Counted from the first letter of the stretch, positions 41,612 through 51,220 are shown. The stretch: DNA of 64,000 bases from Desulfovibrio sp. G11 (GCF_900243745.1 NZ_LT984798.1:2164501-2228500); one strand, 5' to 3'. Notes: generated by a model not told the origin, from the letters alone. Translations and numbers: made by a program.

Positions 41612-42628
41612 TCAGCGTTCCTCCGTGCCGGAACCGGGTGGGTATATGCTGCTGAATGGCATGGAACGGGCCGTGCCGCCTTGTCCCGGCGCAGACTGTA
41701 TGCCGTTTTGCGGCGGGGCGGCCGGGGACGATCCTGTGGGAACCCCAAAGGACTGCGGCGTCGGCGGCGCCCCTTGCTGCCGCCATGCCTGCTCGTCGGC
41801 AAGGGTGTCAGCCTGGTCATTGGCCCGCTGATTGAGGGTGGGGGGAGCGTACTGCGGCGGAGAGTTCTGGGGGGGCAGCCCATCGTTGCCCTGCCTGTAG
41901 CCTCGGTCATACCCCTGTTCGTAGCCTTGATTATAGCCTTGCCCGAAACCCTGGGTATAGCCCTGATCGTAGCCCTGATTGCCGTAACTGCCACCCGGTC
42001 GGGCGGCGCCGTCGGGCCATGTCGGGCCGCCGGGCTGCGGATTGCTGTTGAAATAGGGATCCTGCTGCCAGTTGTAGCCGGGTGCGCCTGTCTGGGGACC
42101 GGGCCGCTGGTGGGGATATGTGGGCCGCATACCGCCCGGACCGGGGCGGTGTTCGGGGTGCTGGCCTCCGTAATGCTGTCCCGGATATGTACCTGGATGT
42201 TGTCCCGGATATGTACCTGGATGTTGTCCCGGATGTGAGCCGGGACCGGGCATGCCCGGGTACGGTCCGCCGGGCAGGGGCATGCCCGGCGTAACGCCGC
42301 CCCATTGTCCGCCCGGTCCGTAGCTGCCGTCAGGGGATACCCACGGAGTTACGTAGATGGAGCCGTTCCATTGCTGCGGCTGCGGCGGTGGCGGTGGCGG
42401 CGTTACCGACGTGATGATGTCTCCGTTGCTGTCACGCCATGTACGGGTATGCCCCCGGCGTTCCAGTCCTTCCGCTTCAATATCCCGCGTCCCCCAAACC
42501 TGTGCGCCGCCCTGCTGGCCGGGCGGGGGAACGTAATTTTCCTGTCCGGCCGCCAGGGATGCACCCGGGCGTAAGGCCCACAGGCAGCAAGATGCGCACA
42601 GCAGGCATATGGCAGCGATATTTTTCAT
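41612..42628 (-). CDS. Secreted Pro/Gly/Gln/Tyr-rich repeat protein
   Basis: A signal peptide (MKNIAAICLLCASCCLWAL, cleavage likely after SLAAG) is followed by a low-complexity protein of 338 residues. Several repeats are visible: HPGTYPGQ twice in a row, GYDQGY, GYTQGF, GQGYNQGYEQGY, and many PGG and PPPP tracts. The DNA under HPGTYPGQ shows a 24-bp tandem duplication near 42,182-42,230. The middle of the protein is tyrosine- and glutamine-rich and looks intrinsically disordered, and could be adhesive or matrix-forming. It is cotranscribed with the radical SAM and cobO genes. No family is known. Confidence 0.6.
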   Translation of the reverse strand: MKNIAAICLLCASCCLWALRPGASLAAGQENYVPPPGQQGGAQVWGTRDIEAEGLERRGHTRTWRDSNGDIITSVTPPPPPPQPQQWNGSIYVTPWVSPDGSYGPGGQWGGVTPGMPLPGGPYPGMPGPGSHPGQHPGTYPGQHPGTYPGQHYGGQHPEHRPGPGGMRPTYPHQRPGPQTGAPGYNWQQDPYFNSNPQPGGPTWPDGAARPGGSYGNQGYDQGYTQGFGQGYNQGYEQGYDRGYRQGNDGLPPQNSPPQYAPPTLNQRANDQADTLADEQAWRQQGAPPTPQSFGVPTGSSPAAPPQNGIQSAPGQGGTARSMPFSSIYPPGSGTEER

Positions 42629-43195
42629 GGTTGTCCTCACTTGGAGCACGTGTTCGGGAGGGGGCTTCCGATGCAGTCTTGTTGCAGGCAGAAGGCGGCC
42701 GCACGGTTGGCCCGCGAGTGCTTCCGGAACAGACAGTAGCAAATTTTATGCCTTATGCCACGCGGGTAAAGCCTGGCATCCGGCGGAAAGGCGGTGCTTT
42801 TTCGCGATGCGCATACCGGCTGCCCGTGTCTGGAATGGCACGGTGCTGGCCGGATTTGGCGCTATCCGCGTTGTCAGTCTAGCAACGCCGGGCCTGACGG
42901 TCCATAAAGAAGCTGGACCTGGCGGGATTTTTTGCCGGGAATGGTTTGCCTGAAATGATGAAGCCCGATGCAGCGGCCTCTGTCAGCCCATACGTTTTTT
43001 ATGCAAAGAGGTACCCACTGGCGGAAAAACTGTGCTGAGGCGCCGCATCGGCCTGAAGACGGGCAAAAATATCCGGCAACAGCAAGGGCGCGGCGCGACG
43101 CGCCATGCGCGGGGTACTGCTTCGGCCATGCAAAAAAGTCGCTTGGGCTTTGCGGCAAAATCTGCTAAAGAACCGCAATCCAAAGGAGGCTACGG
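42629..43195. other. 566-bp divergent promoter region
   Basis: This region separates the minus-strand Pro-rich/AmrS/cobO operon from purM. There is a partial inverted repeat GGTCCA to TGGACC near 42,899 and an AAAGGAGG ribosome site before purM. No gene or riboswitch is convincing. Confidence 0.4.
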
Positions 43196-44263
43196 ATGTC
43201 CAGCGATCGCGCGAAAGCCTATACTCAGGCAGGCGTTGACATTGAGGCGGGAAACACCCTTGTGTCGCGCATCAAGTCTATGGTGCAGAGCACCCAGACC
43301 AGGGGTGTCATTTCAGACATAGGCGGCTTCGGCGGCCTTTTCCGTCCCGATCTCAGCGGCATGAGCGAGCCTGTGCTGGTTTCTTCCACCGATGGTGTGG
43401 GCACCAAGCTCAAACTGGCTTTCGCTTTTGACAAGCACGACACCGTGGGCATCGACCTGGTGGCCATGAGTGTGAACGATATTCTTGTTCAGGGGGCCAC
43501 GCCCCTGTTCTTTCTTGACTATTTTGCCACTGGCAAGCTGGACGTAGACACGGCCCAGACCGTCATCGGCGGCGTGGCCGAAGGCTGCCGCCAGTCCGAT
43601 TGCGCCCTGTTGGGCGGCGAAACAGCGGAAATGCCCGACATGTACGCCCCCGGCGAGTATGATCTGGCCGGTTTCTGCGTAGGCATTGTGGACAATGCCA
43701 GACTTATTGACGGCTCAAGCATTCAGGTGGGCGACCACATCGTGGGCATTGCCTCGTCGGGCCTGCATTCAAACGGTTATTCCCTGGCCCGCAAGGTGCT
43801 GGAAAAGAGCGGACTTGCCCCCGACGATGTTTTTCCCGGCGCGGACGGCGCCACAGTGCGCGACGTAATGCTTGCCCCCACCATCATTTATGTGGAGGCC
43901 GTGCGTTCCCTCCTGCGCGACCTTAACGTCAAGGGCATGGCCCATATTACGGGCGGCGGCTTTTATGACAATATCCCCCGCGTCCTGCCTGCGCAGGTGG
44001 AGGCCCGCATCAATTTCGGCAGCTGGCAGATGGCTCCGGTTTTCAGGTGGCTCAAGGAAACGGGCGACCTTTCCTGGCCTGAAATCCTGCAGATATTCAA
44101 CGGCGGCATCGGCTACGTACTGGTGCTGCCCCCTGACCAGAGCGAAGAAGCCATCAGCCGTATTCAGGCGTTCAACCTGCGCGCCTGGCATATCGGCAAT
44201 GTGGCCCGCCGTGGCAAGAATGATGCGGGCGGCGAAAATGAACAGGTTATTGTAAACTTCTGA
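43196..44263 (+). CDS. purM: Phosphoribosylformylglycinamidine cyclo-ligase (AIR synthetase)
   Basis: The 355-residue enzyme has the PurM start (YTQAGVDIEAGNTLVSRIK), GVISDIGGFGGLF, the STDGVGTKLKLA ATP loop, GIDLVAMSVNDILVQGATPLFFLDY, and LLGGETAEMPDMYAPGEYDLAGFCVG. It closes the imidazole ring in purine synthesis. A strong AAAGGAGG precedes the start. It is the first gene of a plus-strand set with yccF and gmhB, though spaced from them by a terminator-like element. Confidence 0.97.
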   Translation: MSSDRAKAYTQAGVDIEAGNTLVSRIKSMVQSTQTRGVISDIGGFGGLFRPDLSGMSEPVLVSSTDGVGTKLKLAFAFDKHDTVGIDLVAMSVNDILVQGATPLFFLDYFATGKLDVDTAQTVIGGVAEGCRQSDCALLGGETAEMPDMYAPGEYDLAGFCVGIVDNARLIDGSSIQVGDHIVGIASSGLHSNGYSLARKVLEKSGLAPDDVFPGADGATVRDVMLAPTIIYVEAVRSLLRDLNVKGMAHITGGGFYDNIPRVLPAQVEARINFGSWQMAPVFRWLKETGDLSWPEILQIFNGGIGYVLVLPPDQSEEAISRIQAFNLRAWHIGNVARRGKNDAGGENEQVIVNF

Positions 44264-44281
44264 TTTCCGGCGCATCAGTTT

Positions 44282-44339
44282 ACAGCCGCCCCGGGCGGCC
44301 AAAGCCCGTCTGCGCCGGTTTCGCGGGCGGGCTGTTTTC
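44282..44339 (+). terminator. Terminator-like element after purM
   Basis: ACAGCC at 44282 and GGCTGT at 44330 are joined through GC-rich arms, with TTTTC following. Confidence 0.55.
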
Positions 44340-44441
44340 ATGTCGTATGGCCGGGACACGCCGATGGACGAAAGCGTTGTGTCCCATGTTCCTTTGCGTT
44401 TGCGGTGCTACTCTGGCGTCTGCCGCCGGACTGGGGGAAAC

Positions 44442-44906
44442 ATGAACAGTACCTTGGGCTGCCTTGGCAATGCCCTGTGGTTCATACTCGGTGGCTTTGT
44501 CATGGGCCTTGTGTGGTGGATGTTCGGCGTGCTCTGTTTTATCTCCATCATCGGCATTCCCTGGGGCCGCGCCTGTTTTGTCATGGGCAACTTCACCTTT
44601 TTTCCCTTCGGCAAAATGCCCGTCTCGCGCGAGGTGCTCACCGGGCAGCCCGATGTGGGAACCGGGGTGCTGGGAACAGTGGGCAATATCCTGTGGCTCG
44701 TCTTTGCGGGCATATGGATAGCCCTGGGGCATCTGGTATCTGCGGCGGCCTGCGCCGTGACCATTATCGGCATTCCCTTTGCCTGGCAGCACGTCAAGCT
44801 GGCGGCCCTGGCCCTTTGCCCCATCGGCAAAACCGTTGTACCCGCTGCGGTGGCCCAGGCTGCAGAAGAGGCCGCCACCCTGCGCGGTTACCAAAAGCAG
44901 AAATAG
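44442..44906 (+). CDS. yccF: YccF-domain membrane protein
   Basis: The 154-residue protein has the YccF repeat: two similar hydrophobic units, LGNALWFILGGFVMGLVWWM with ISIIGIPWGRACF, and LGTVGNILWLVFAGIWIALG with VTIIGIPFAWQHVKLA. The conserved IGIPxG/AxQ is present twice, and there are four to five membrane segments. The role of YccF is unknown. The start at 44442 is preceded by GGGGGAAAC. It is 41 bp upstream of gmhB. Confidence 0.88.
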   Translation: MNSTLGCLGNALWFILGGFVMGLVWWMFGVLCFISIIGIPWGRACFVMGNFTFFPFGKMPVSREVLTGQPDVGTGVLGTVGNILWLVFAGIWIALGHLVSAAACAVTIIGIPFAWQHVKLAALALCPIGKTVVPAAVAQAAEEAATLRGYQKQK

Positions 44907-44947
44907 CGCCGGAATACGGCAGAGAACACAGGGGCAGGAGCAGAATC

Positions 44948-45553
44948 ATGACGGAAAAAACGGCGTTGCGCCGGGCTATTTTTCTTGACCGCGACGGAAC
45001 CCTGAACAGGGATACGGGCTATGTACACCGCAAGGAAGACTGGCAATGGCTGCCCGGCGTGCCCGAGGCGCTCAAGCGTCTGCGCGCCGTGGGCTATGTG
45101 CTGGTGGTGGTGAGCAACCAGTCGGGGATTGCGCGGGGCATGTTTGACCATGACGCCCTGAAGCGTCTGGAAGAATGGGTCAATGCCGACCTTGCGGCCA
45201 AAAATGCCGCCATTGATGCATGGTACTATTGCCCGCACCTGCCTGAAATTACCGGCCCATGCCAGTGCCGCAAGCCTGAGCCCGGGCTTCTTCTCCGGGC
45301 TGCCCGCGATCTGGATCTGGACCTTGCCAATTCGTGGATGATCGGCGACCGCGTGCGCGACGTGCGTGCCGGGCTGGCGGCGGGCTGCCGCAGCATTCTG
45401 CTGCATCCTGAAAGCGGCGGCCATGAGGATGACGGGGACGTGCCGGACGGCGTGTCCGTAGCACCGCATCTGCCGGCGGCGGGGGTGCACATTCTGGCTC
45501 CGCGCATGCGTGAACTGCGCGCGGCCCGTCTGCTGGAAAAGATGAAGGAGTGA
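44948..45553 (+). CDS. gmhB: D-glycero-beta-D-manno-heptose 1,7-bisphosphate 7-phosphatase
   Basis: The 201-residue HAD-family phosphatase has the catalytic DRDGTLNRDTGYV (nucleophile Asp and acid/base Asp), VVVSNQSGIARGMF, the zinc-loop CPHLPEITGPCQCRKPEPGL, and MIGDRVRDVRAGLAAG. It removes the C7 phosphate in ADP-heptose synthesis for LPS. AGGAGC precedes ATG 44948. The C-terminus is extended with an acidic, His-containing segment. Confidence 0.93.
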   Translation: MTEKTALRRAIFLDRDGTLNRDTGYVHRKEDWQWLPGVPEALKRLRAVGYVLVVVSNQSGIARGMFDHDALKRLEEWVNADLAAKNAAIDAWYYCPHLPEITGPCQCRKPEPGLLLRAARDLDLDLANSWMIGDRVRDVRAGLAAGCRSILLHPESGGHEDDGDVPDGVSVAPHLPAAGVHILAPRMRELRAARLLEKMKE

Positions 45554-45769
45554 GTCGGGCAGGGCTGCCTTGTCGCAAACAGGTCCGGCAAAAAGGGCGG
45601 CCCGTCACGGCAGGCTCCGCCGGTATGGCAGGCTGCCGGCCGGATATGCTGTGCTGCAGCATTGTTCTGGCAGTTGCCGGGCTGGCGGCAAAGCCACCAG
45701 AGCGCAAGGGCGGTTCATGTACAGCCCGTCTGTGTCAGCCCATCTGTGCAGGTTGCCGTGCTTGTATGA

Positions 45770-46750
45770 TCAGGTGTACTGTGGCTCGTTTTCTTTGATA
45801 ATCTGAAATGATTTCATGGCCTTGATTGTTCCGGCAATGCCCTGATACTTGCACACGCCCGCCACAGTGCAGTCGAGCATGTCTTCCTCATCCTTGTCCA
45901 GCACCAGAATATCTCCTACCTGCATGCGCAGAAGCTGGTTGCCCGTAATCGTGGTCTTGCCGAAGCATACTTTGAGTTCTACCGGAGTTTCCATAAGGCG
46001 CTCTTTAAGGCGCGCCACCCAGGCATGGTCCACCTCAAGCCGTTCTGTCTGAAAGCTGGCGTGCAGTTTGGAGCGGATGGGTTCAATGGTGGCGTAGGGC
46101 AGGCAGATGATCATGGAGCCGAGGGCCGTGTCCAGCTCAACTTCAAAGGTGATGACCACCACAACATCGCTGGGCGGCACAATGGCCGCAAACTGCGGAT
46201 TGATCTCGCTGCGTACCAGCTCCAGCTTGACATCGTGCACGGGTCGCCAGGATTCTTCCATATTGTCCAGGGCAATTTTGACGATCTTGTCGACCACGGC
46301 CTGTTCAATGCGGGTAAATTCGCGTCCTTCCACCTTGGGCTGGGAGCCTGCGCCGCCGAAGACGCTTTCCACAAGGGCGAAGACCAGGCGTGAGTCCACC
46401 ACCATGATGGCATTGCCGCGCAGCGGATCCATCTTGAAGATGTTGATGGAAGTGGGAACGGGCAGGGAACGCATGAATTCGCCGAACTTTGTCATATCAA
46501 TGGATATGGGGTTCAGTTCCACGCGTTTGCGCACAGAGTTGGAAAGCGCGTTGGTGCACAGCCGGGCAAAACGGTCATTGACGATTTCGAGCACGGGCAT
46601 GCGCCCGCGTATGATGCGGTCCTGATTGGCAAGGTCAAAGGCCACTATGCCGGAATCGTCCTCCGGCACTTCAACCTCGCTTTCGATTTCGCCGCCTGAA
46701 AGCCCGCGCAGCAGGGCATCCACTTCATCTTGCGCCAAAACTTTGTTCAT
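45770..46750 (-). CDS. fliM: Flagellar motor switch protein FliM
   Basis: The 326-residue protein has the FliM N-terminus that binds CheY-P (MNKVLAQDEVDALLRGLSGG) followed by DSGIVAFDLANQDRIIRGRM, the CheC-like middle domain (SINIFKMDPLRGNAIMVVDSRLVFALVE, FTRIEQAVVDKIV), and the C-terminal SpoA domain (LKVCFGKTTITGNQLLRMQVGDIL). It is part of the C-ring that sets rotation direction. No other flagellar genes lie in this window. It converges with gmhB. Confidence 0.96.
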   Translation of the reverse strand: MNKVLAQDEVDALLRGLSGGEIESEVEVPEDDSGIVAFDLANQDRIIRGRMPVLEIVNDRFARLCTNALSNSVRKRVELNPISIDMTKFGEFMRSLPVPTSINIFKMDPLRGNAIMVVDSRLVFALVESVFGGAGSQPKVEGREFTRIEQAVVDKIVKIALDNMEESWRPVHDVKLELVRSEINPQFAAIVPPSDVVVVITFEVELDTALGSMIICLPYATIEPIRSKLHASFQTERLEVDHAWVARLKERLMETPVELKVCFGKTTITGNQLLRMQVGDILVLDKDEEDMLDCTVAGVCKYQGIAGTIKAMKSFQIIKENEPQYT

Positions 46751-46933
46751 GCCAGCCTCGACAAACATCCTGTGATGGTTCTTGGTATTCTTCGTCAGCA
46801 AGAGCAACCATGCAAGAAAAAGGCCATTTTGACAAGCTGTGGAATGCGTCCACAGGGCGGCGGGCCGTTCATACATGCCCTTTTTCTTGCCAACCACGGC
46901 CCCTTGAGGCAGTCTACAGCCGGAGCAAAGCCC

Positions 46934-48853
46934 ATGCTGTTACGAATATTTTCTGCCGCCTCCGGCAAGGCTAACCCTGTGGAAGGCGCATCCGTACCGC
47001 TTTTGGAGCTTGCGGCTGCACCGGGCGACAGTCTTTCGCGGGCCATCTGGCTTTCGGGGCTGCTGCCCCCCCTGCCGCTATGTGGAGGGCTTGGCCGCTG
47101 CGGGCGCTGCCGGGTGCGTTTTTCCAGTCCTGTGCCGCCGCCCCTGCCTGCTGAGGCGGAGGTTTTTTCCGTATGGGAACTGGAACAGGGCTGGCGGCTG
47201 GCCTGCCGCCGTCAAGTGCCTGACGCCGCGCAACTGGATATTGCCCTGCCGCCGGAAAATCTTGCAGGGCATGCGGAACTTCCGGTCAGGCCGGACGGGG
47301 AGTACCCGCAGCCCGCGTCTGCACCCACAGGCGAAGGTGCACTTCCGGCGTCCCCGGCAGGGCTTGTCCCTTTGGCGCTGGCCGTGGACCTTGGGACCAC
47401 CTCCGTGTACTGGCGGGCCGTGCGCCTGCCAGAAGCATGCCGAAAAAGCGATGCTTGCGGCCAGGCTCGCAATGGCCTGCCTGTCAGGGGTTGCGTGCCT
47501 GCCCGGTCTGCTCCGTGCGGCATTGCTGCCGGAAAGTACAGCGGTGCGCCGGAGGTTATGGGGCAGGGGCATTTTCTGAATCCGCAGGCCGGGGCCGGGG
47601 CTGATGTCATGTCCCGTCTGGCCGTGGCGAGGCACGAGCCGGGGCGCGCCGTGCTGTCCCGTCTTGCCCGGCAGAGCCTGCTGCGGGTGGCGGACTCGCT
47701 TGAGCGCGGTGGCATGGGCCGTGTAGAGCGTTTGTGCGTGGCGGCCAATACGGCCATGACGGATATTTTTCTCGACCGCCCGGTGGAGGGCCTTTGTGCA
47801 GCGCCCTACCGCCTTGAGCATCAAGGGCATGAATGGGCGGACGTGCCGGGCTTTCCCCCCGTGTATATTCCCCCCTTGCCCGCGCCCTTTGCCGGGGGCG
47901 ATGTGAGCGCGGGGCTGGCGGCCCTGCTTGCCGCTGATGTGCCGCGTCCCTTTGTGCTGGCAGACCTTGGCACCAACGGCGAACTGGCCCTGATGGACGA
48001 GGCTGGCGGCCTCTTGCTTGCCAGCGTGCCTCTTGGCCCGGCCCTTGAGGGTATTGGCCCGCAGTGCGGGCAGCTTGCCGGGCCGGGGGTGATCACGGAT
48101 TTCAGCCTGGCGCCCACCGGGCTTGAAGCGCATTTCTTTATGCCGGAGCCGCATGCCGCAGCAAAGCCGGGGCCTGTGCCGGATGCTATGCCGGATACCG
48201 TGTGGGGGACAGTGCCACATGGCGGGCATTGTCCTTGTCCGGCCTGCCAGACTGCGACTGGCGAAACCGAACGACGCGATCCGGCGGAAGGGGCCTTGCC
48301 CCCGGTGCGCGGCATCAGCGCCACGGGCTATGTGTCTTTGCTGGCGGTGCTGCTGCGTGTCGGTCTGTTGCGCGAAGATGGAGCGTTTGTGCCGGACCCG
48401 GCCATGCCGCTGGCCCGCAGGCTGGCCGTTGCGCTGGAGGCCGGAAACGGAAGCGGCGGGGCGCGTTTGCGCCTGCCTTACGGACAGTGGCTGTGCGCCG
48501 CGGATGTGGAGGAACTGCTCAAGGTAAAGGCGGCCTTTGCCCTGGCTCTTGAGAGTCTGCTCGCAGCGGCGGGGCTTGCCCCGCAGGACGTAAGCTCCCT
48601 GTGTCTGGCCGGCGCCCTTGGCGAACATGTGCGGGCGCATGACCTGCAAACTATTGGTTTAATTTCGCCAGCCCTGGCGCCGCGCCTGCGCGCTGTGGGC
48701 AATGCCTCACTTGACGGCGCGGCGCTTCTGGCCGTGCACCCGCGTCATCGTGAGGAACTGGCCCGGCTCTGCGCCCGGGCCAACGTGCTTTCTCTTGTAG
48801 ACGAAAAGAATTTTCACCAGAACTATTTGCGCCACATGCGCTTCGGAGCATAA
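46934..48853 (+). CDS. 2Fe-2S/ASKHA-domain protein, corrinoid-activator-like
   Basis: The 639-residue protein starts after GGAG. An N-terminal plant-type ferredoxin domain binds a 2Fe-2S cluster through Cys50, Cys56, Cys59 (LCGGLGRCGRCR) and Cys91. A DUF4445/ASKHA ATPase region follows, with VDLGTTSVYWRAV (phosphate 1 loop) near 150, DLGTNGELALMDEAGG near 345, and a C-terminal GALGEHVRAHDLQTIG. Such proteins reactivate corrinoid-dependent methyltransferases by ATP-driven reduction. The central part (about 420-470) has an insertion with CPCPAC, a possible additional metal site. The corrinoid client is not in this window. Confidence 0.8.
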   Translation: MLLRIFSAASGKANPVEGASVPLLELAAAPGDSLSRAIWLSGLLPPLPLCGGLGRCGRCRVRFSSPVPPPLPAEAEVFSVWELEQGWRLACRRQVPDAAQLDIALPPENLAGHAELPVRPDGEYPQPASAPTGEGALPASPAGLVPLALAVDLGTTSVYWRAVRLPEACRKSDACGQARNGLPVRGCVPARSAPCGIAAGKYSGAPEVMGQGHFLNPQAGAGADVMSRLAVARHEPGRAVLSRLARQSLLRVADSLERGGMGRVERLCVAANTAMTDIFLDRPVEGLCAAPYRLEHQGHEWADVPGFPPVYIPPLPAPFAGGDVSAGLAALLAADVPRPFVLADLGTNGELALMDEAGGLLLASVPLGPALEGIGPQCGQLAGPGVITDFSLAPTGLEAHFFMPEPHAAAKPGPVPDAMPDTVWGTVPHGGHCPCPACQTATGETERRDPAEGALPPVRGISATGYVSLLAVLLRVGLLREDGAFVPDPAMPLARRLAVALEAGNGSGGARLRLPYGQWLCAADVEELLKVKAAFALALESLLAAAGLAPQDVSSLCLAGALGEHVRAHDLQTIGLISPALAPRLRAVGNASLDGAALLAVHPRHREELARLCARANVLSLVDEKNFHQNYLRHMRFGA

Positions 48854-50833
48854 ATGTCTGATCAGAGCAAAAAGGATTCCCGGCCTCCCCGTCCGCAGCA
48901 GGACGAAAAAACGCGCGGCAGAGGCGACAGGCCGTCCCGTCCCGGAAAACCCGCAGGAGCCGGGGCGGATAAGGCGGAGCGGCGCAGACCGGGCAAGGAC
49001 AAAACCGGCGGCCGCAGCGATCAGGGCAGCCACGGCGATACGGCGGGCAATGGCCGCTCCCGGGGCGGCAGACCTGCCGGTCCGGAGATGGGCGGTACGT
49101 CCCGCGGTGCCGGAGCGGACAAAAAACGCGCCGAAAGACCGGCTCCCGGCGGCAAACCCGGCGAAGACGGGCGTGACGGGCGTGGTCGGCCGGGCCACAA
49201 AGGGCCGGATGACAATCGTTCTGGCGGCAGGGGGGCGGCCAGGCCTTCCGGCAAGAGCAGGCAGGAGCACACGCCCGGACGTGGCCTGCGTGATGCCCGC
49301 GAAATTCGTGCCCCGCGTCGCGACGGCGCATACGGAACCGCATGGCAGGGAGCCGAGGCCCTGTTTCCGCCTTTGATGGAAGAAGCGCGTCATATCCTTG
49401 AGCAACTGCCGCAGGCCCTGTCGCGCGTGTGGCCTTTGAGCAAGGCGCACCGCCGGACCCTGCCTGACGACGTGGCCCGTCTTTCACGCCTGCTTACCAC
49501 CGAGCGCGCCGCGCTGGACCGTCCGTACTGGAGTTCTCCGGCATTCGTCAGCGCTTATCTGTATTATTTTCTGCCCTGGAATCTCGTGCGGCTCACCCGG
49601 CTGCTGTCGGCCATGCCGCTGCCCGACCCGCATCTTGCCGCGCCGCAGGGCGGCAAGGCGCTGCTGCTGGACGTGGGTTCAGGCCCGTTGACGCTGCCCC
49701 TGGCCTTGTGGCTGGCCCGGCCCCAATGGCGTCAGGCCCCTATTCAGGTGCTGGCGCTGGACAATTCGTCGCAGCCGCTGGATCTGGGCCGCGCCCTGCT
49801 TGAAGAGCTGGCCGGACTTACCTTTCATGAGCCGTGGGCCGTGCAGGTGGCCCGGGGCCAGATGGAGCATGCTGCCCGGCATGCCGCACCCCTGCTTGCC
49901 GGGGGGGAGACTCGGCCCTGGCTGGTCAGTGCGGCCAATGTGCTTAATGAGCTGCGCTTCGGCAAGCGCAGCGGGCGGGGAAGTTCCCTTGAAGAGCGGC
50001 TCGGCCTGCTGGACGACGACGCGCCGGATGACTTCGGCAGTGCCGACGATATGGAAGATATGGGCGATGACGGATTTTCAGGGGGCAGCCACATGCTGCG
50101 GCCTGGCCGTGCACGCGGGCGCGAGGCTGCTGATGGCGAGCGGCCTGAAGACTGCCGCCAGGAAAAACTGGTGCGCTTTCTGGACTCTCTGGCACCCCTG
50201 TTCCACAGCCGTTACGCGGCCCCGCAAGGCCCGGCCCTGCTTTTTATGGAGCCGGGTACGCGCCTCGGCGGCTCCACCATCATGGATCTGCGGCAGCTTG
50301 CTGTGGAAGGCGGGCTTACGGCGCTGGCCCCTTGCCCTCATCAGGCAGCCTGCCCGCTGTCCGGCGGTCAGGGCGGGCGTACCTGGTGTCACTTCACTTT
50401 TGGCAGCGAAGGTGCGCCGCGCTGGCTTGAAGGGCTTTCTGCGGATTCCGGTCTTGCCAAGAGCGGCCTGAGCCTGGCGCCCCTGCTGCTTGCACCCGTA
50501 CCCCCGGCAGAAGCCGCCCGCATGGCTCCTGAAGGGCCGCACGGACATGGCCGGCCGCCGCGCTCGGGCGTCATGAAAGCCCGTGTGCTCACGGCCCCCT
50601 TCGCGGTCCCCGGTCTGGCGGGGCGGGGACGCTACGCCTGTTCAGCCTGCGGCCTTTTGCTGCTGGAAGATGCCGACGGGCTGCCCTCCGGGCATATGCT
50701 TGACGTGAACGTGCCCCCGGATGCGGCGCGCGATGCCAAAAGCGGCGCACGCATTGTGCGGCGGCCCGGCACCTCTTCTTCGGTGCAAGCTCCCCGGCGT
50801 GGGCAGGGGCGTAATGAAAGAGGTGGCAGATAG
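48854..50833 (+). CDS. Rsm22-like methyltransferase with long basic N-terminal tail
   Basis: The stop of the ASKHA gene is immediately before ATG 48854 (GGAG in the upstream gene). The 659-residue protein has about 165 residues of a Lys/Arg/Gly/Pro-rich disordered tail with repeated GRG and RPG, then a Rsm22-type methyltransferase: YLYYFLPWNLVRLTRLL, SAM-like LLDVGSGPLTLPLALW, and a C-terminal part with CHFTFG, then a CxxC in YACSACGLLLL. It may modify ribosomal RNA or a ribosomal protein. The long RNA-binding-like tail is an unusual extension. Confidence 0.78.
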   Translation: MSDQSKKDSRPPRPQQDEKTRGRGDRPSRPGKPAGAGADKAERRRPGKDKTGGRSDQGSHGDTAGNGRSRGGRPAGPEMGGTSRGAGADKKRAERPAPGGKPGEDGRDGRGRPGHKGPDDNRSGGRGAARPSGKSRQEHTPGRGLRDAREIRAPRRDGAYGTAWQGAEALFPPLMEEARHILEQLPQALSRVWPLSKAHRRTLPDDVARLSRLLTTERAALDRPYWSSPAFVSAYLYYFLPWNLVRLTRLLSAMPLPDPHLAAPQGGKALLLDVGSGPLTLPLALWLARPQWRQAPIQVLALDNSSQPLDLGRALLEELAGLTFHEPWAVQVARGQMEHAARHAAPLLAGGETRPWLVSAANVLNELRFGKRSGRGSSLEERLGLLDDDAPDDFGSADDMEDMGDDGFSGGSHMLRPGRARGREAADGERPEDCRQEKLVRFLDSLAPLFHSRYAAPQGPALLFMEPGTRLGGSTIMDLRQLAVEGGLTALAPCPHQAACPLSGGQGGRTWCHFTFGSEGAPRWLEGLSADSGLAKSGLSLAPLLLAPVPPAEAARMAPEGPHGHGRPPRSGVMKARVLTAPFAVPGLAGRGRYACSACGLLLLEDADGLPSGHMLDVNVPPDAARDAKSGARIVRRPGTSSSVQAPRRGQGRNERGGR

Positions 50834-51042
50834 ACTGGCCCCCGGGTGTTGCAAGACTAACAATATGTCTTCTCAACGCATGCAGGCCGCCTTTTATGGC
50901 GTGCAGCCGTGCATGCGTACAGCGCCGGCCACTGTGGCGGGGGGGGGCTGCCCGCGCCGCCCGTCCAGCGGGCCAGGGCCGTTGCAAGGCAAGGTTGCGT
51001 CAACTTTTGATATTTACGGTTTGTCGTGCCTGCCCGTCTTTA

Positions 51043-51077
51043 CCGCCCCGCGTGCCGCCGTATGGAACGCGGGGCGG
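51043..51077 (+). terminator. GC-rich terminator before nrdJ
   Basis: CCGCCCCGCG (51043-51052) pairs perfectly with CGCGGGGCGG (51068-51077) and is followed by ATTTCTG. Confidence 0.65.
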
Positions 51078-51202
51078 ATTTCTGTCAAGCGTTGCTTAAT
51101 GGTATGTCTTGTCGTTATAAAAAATAATAAAAACCAAATAGTTATCATAATGGTATGCTTTGACGGCTTTTATTTGTTCCGTAAGCGTGTATAGTGACTT
51201 TT

Positions 51203-51220
51203 GGCCCGCAGGGCCGTTTT
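51203..51220 (+). terminator. Small hairpin with T run in the nrdJ leader
   Basis: GGCCC and GGGCC pair around GCA and are followed by GTTTT, 36 bp before the nrdJ start. It could be an attenuator. Confidence 0.4.

Noticed and set aside
42874..43158. Minus-strand 94-residue frame upstream of purM
   Set aside because: No ribosome site, no motif, and cysteine/proline-rich composition typical of a non-coding GC-rich strand.
47078..48649. 523-residue minus-strand open frame
   Set aside because: Lies opposite the ASKHA gene, is Arg/Gly/His-rich without motifs, and lacks a ribosome site.
50925..50960. GCCACTG resembling a B12 box before nrdJ
   Set aside because: The other conserved segments of a cobalamin riboswitch are not visible, so the match alone is too weak.
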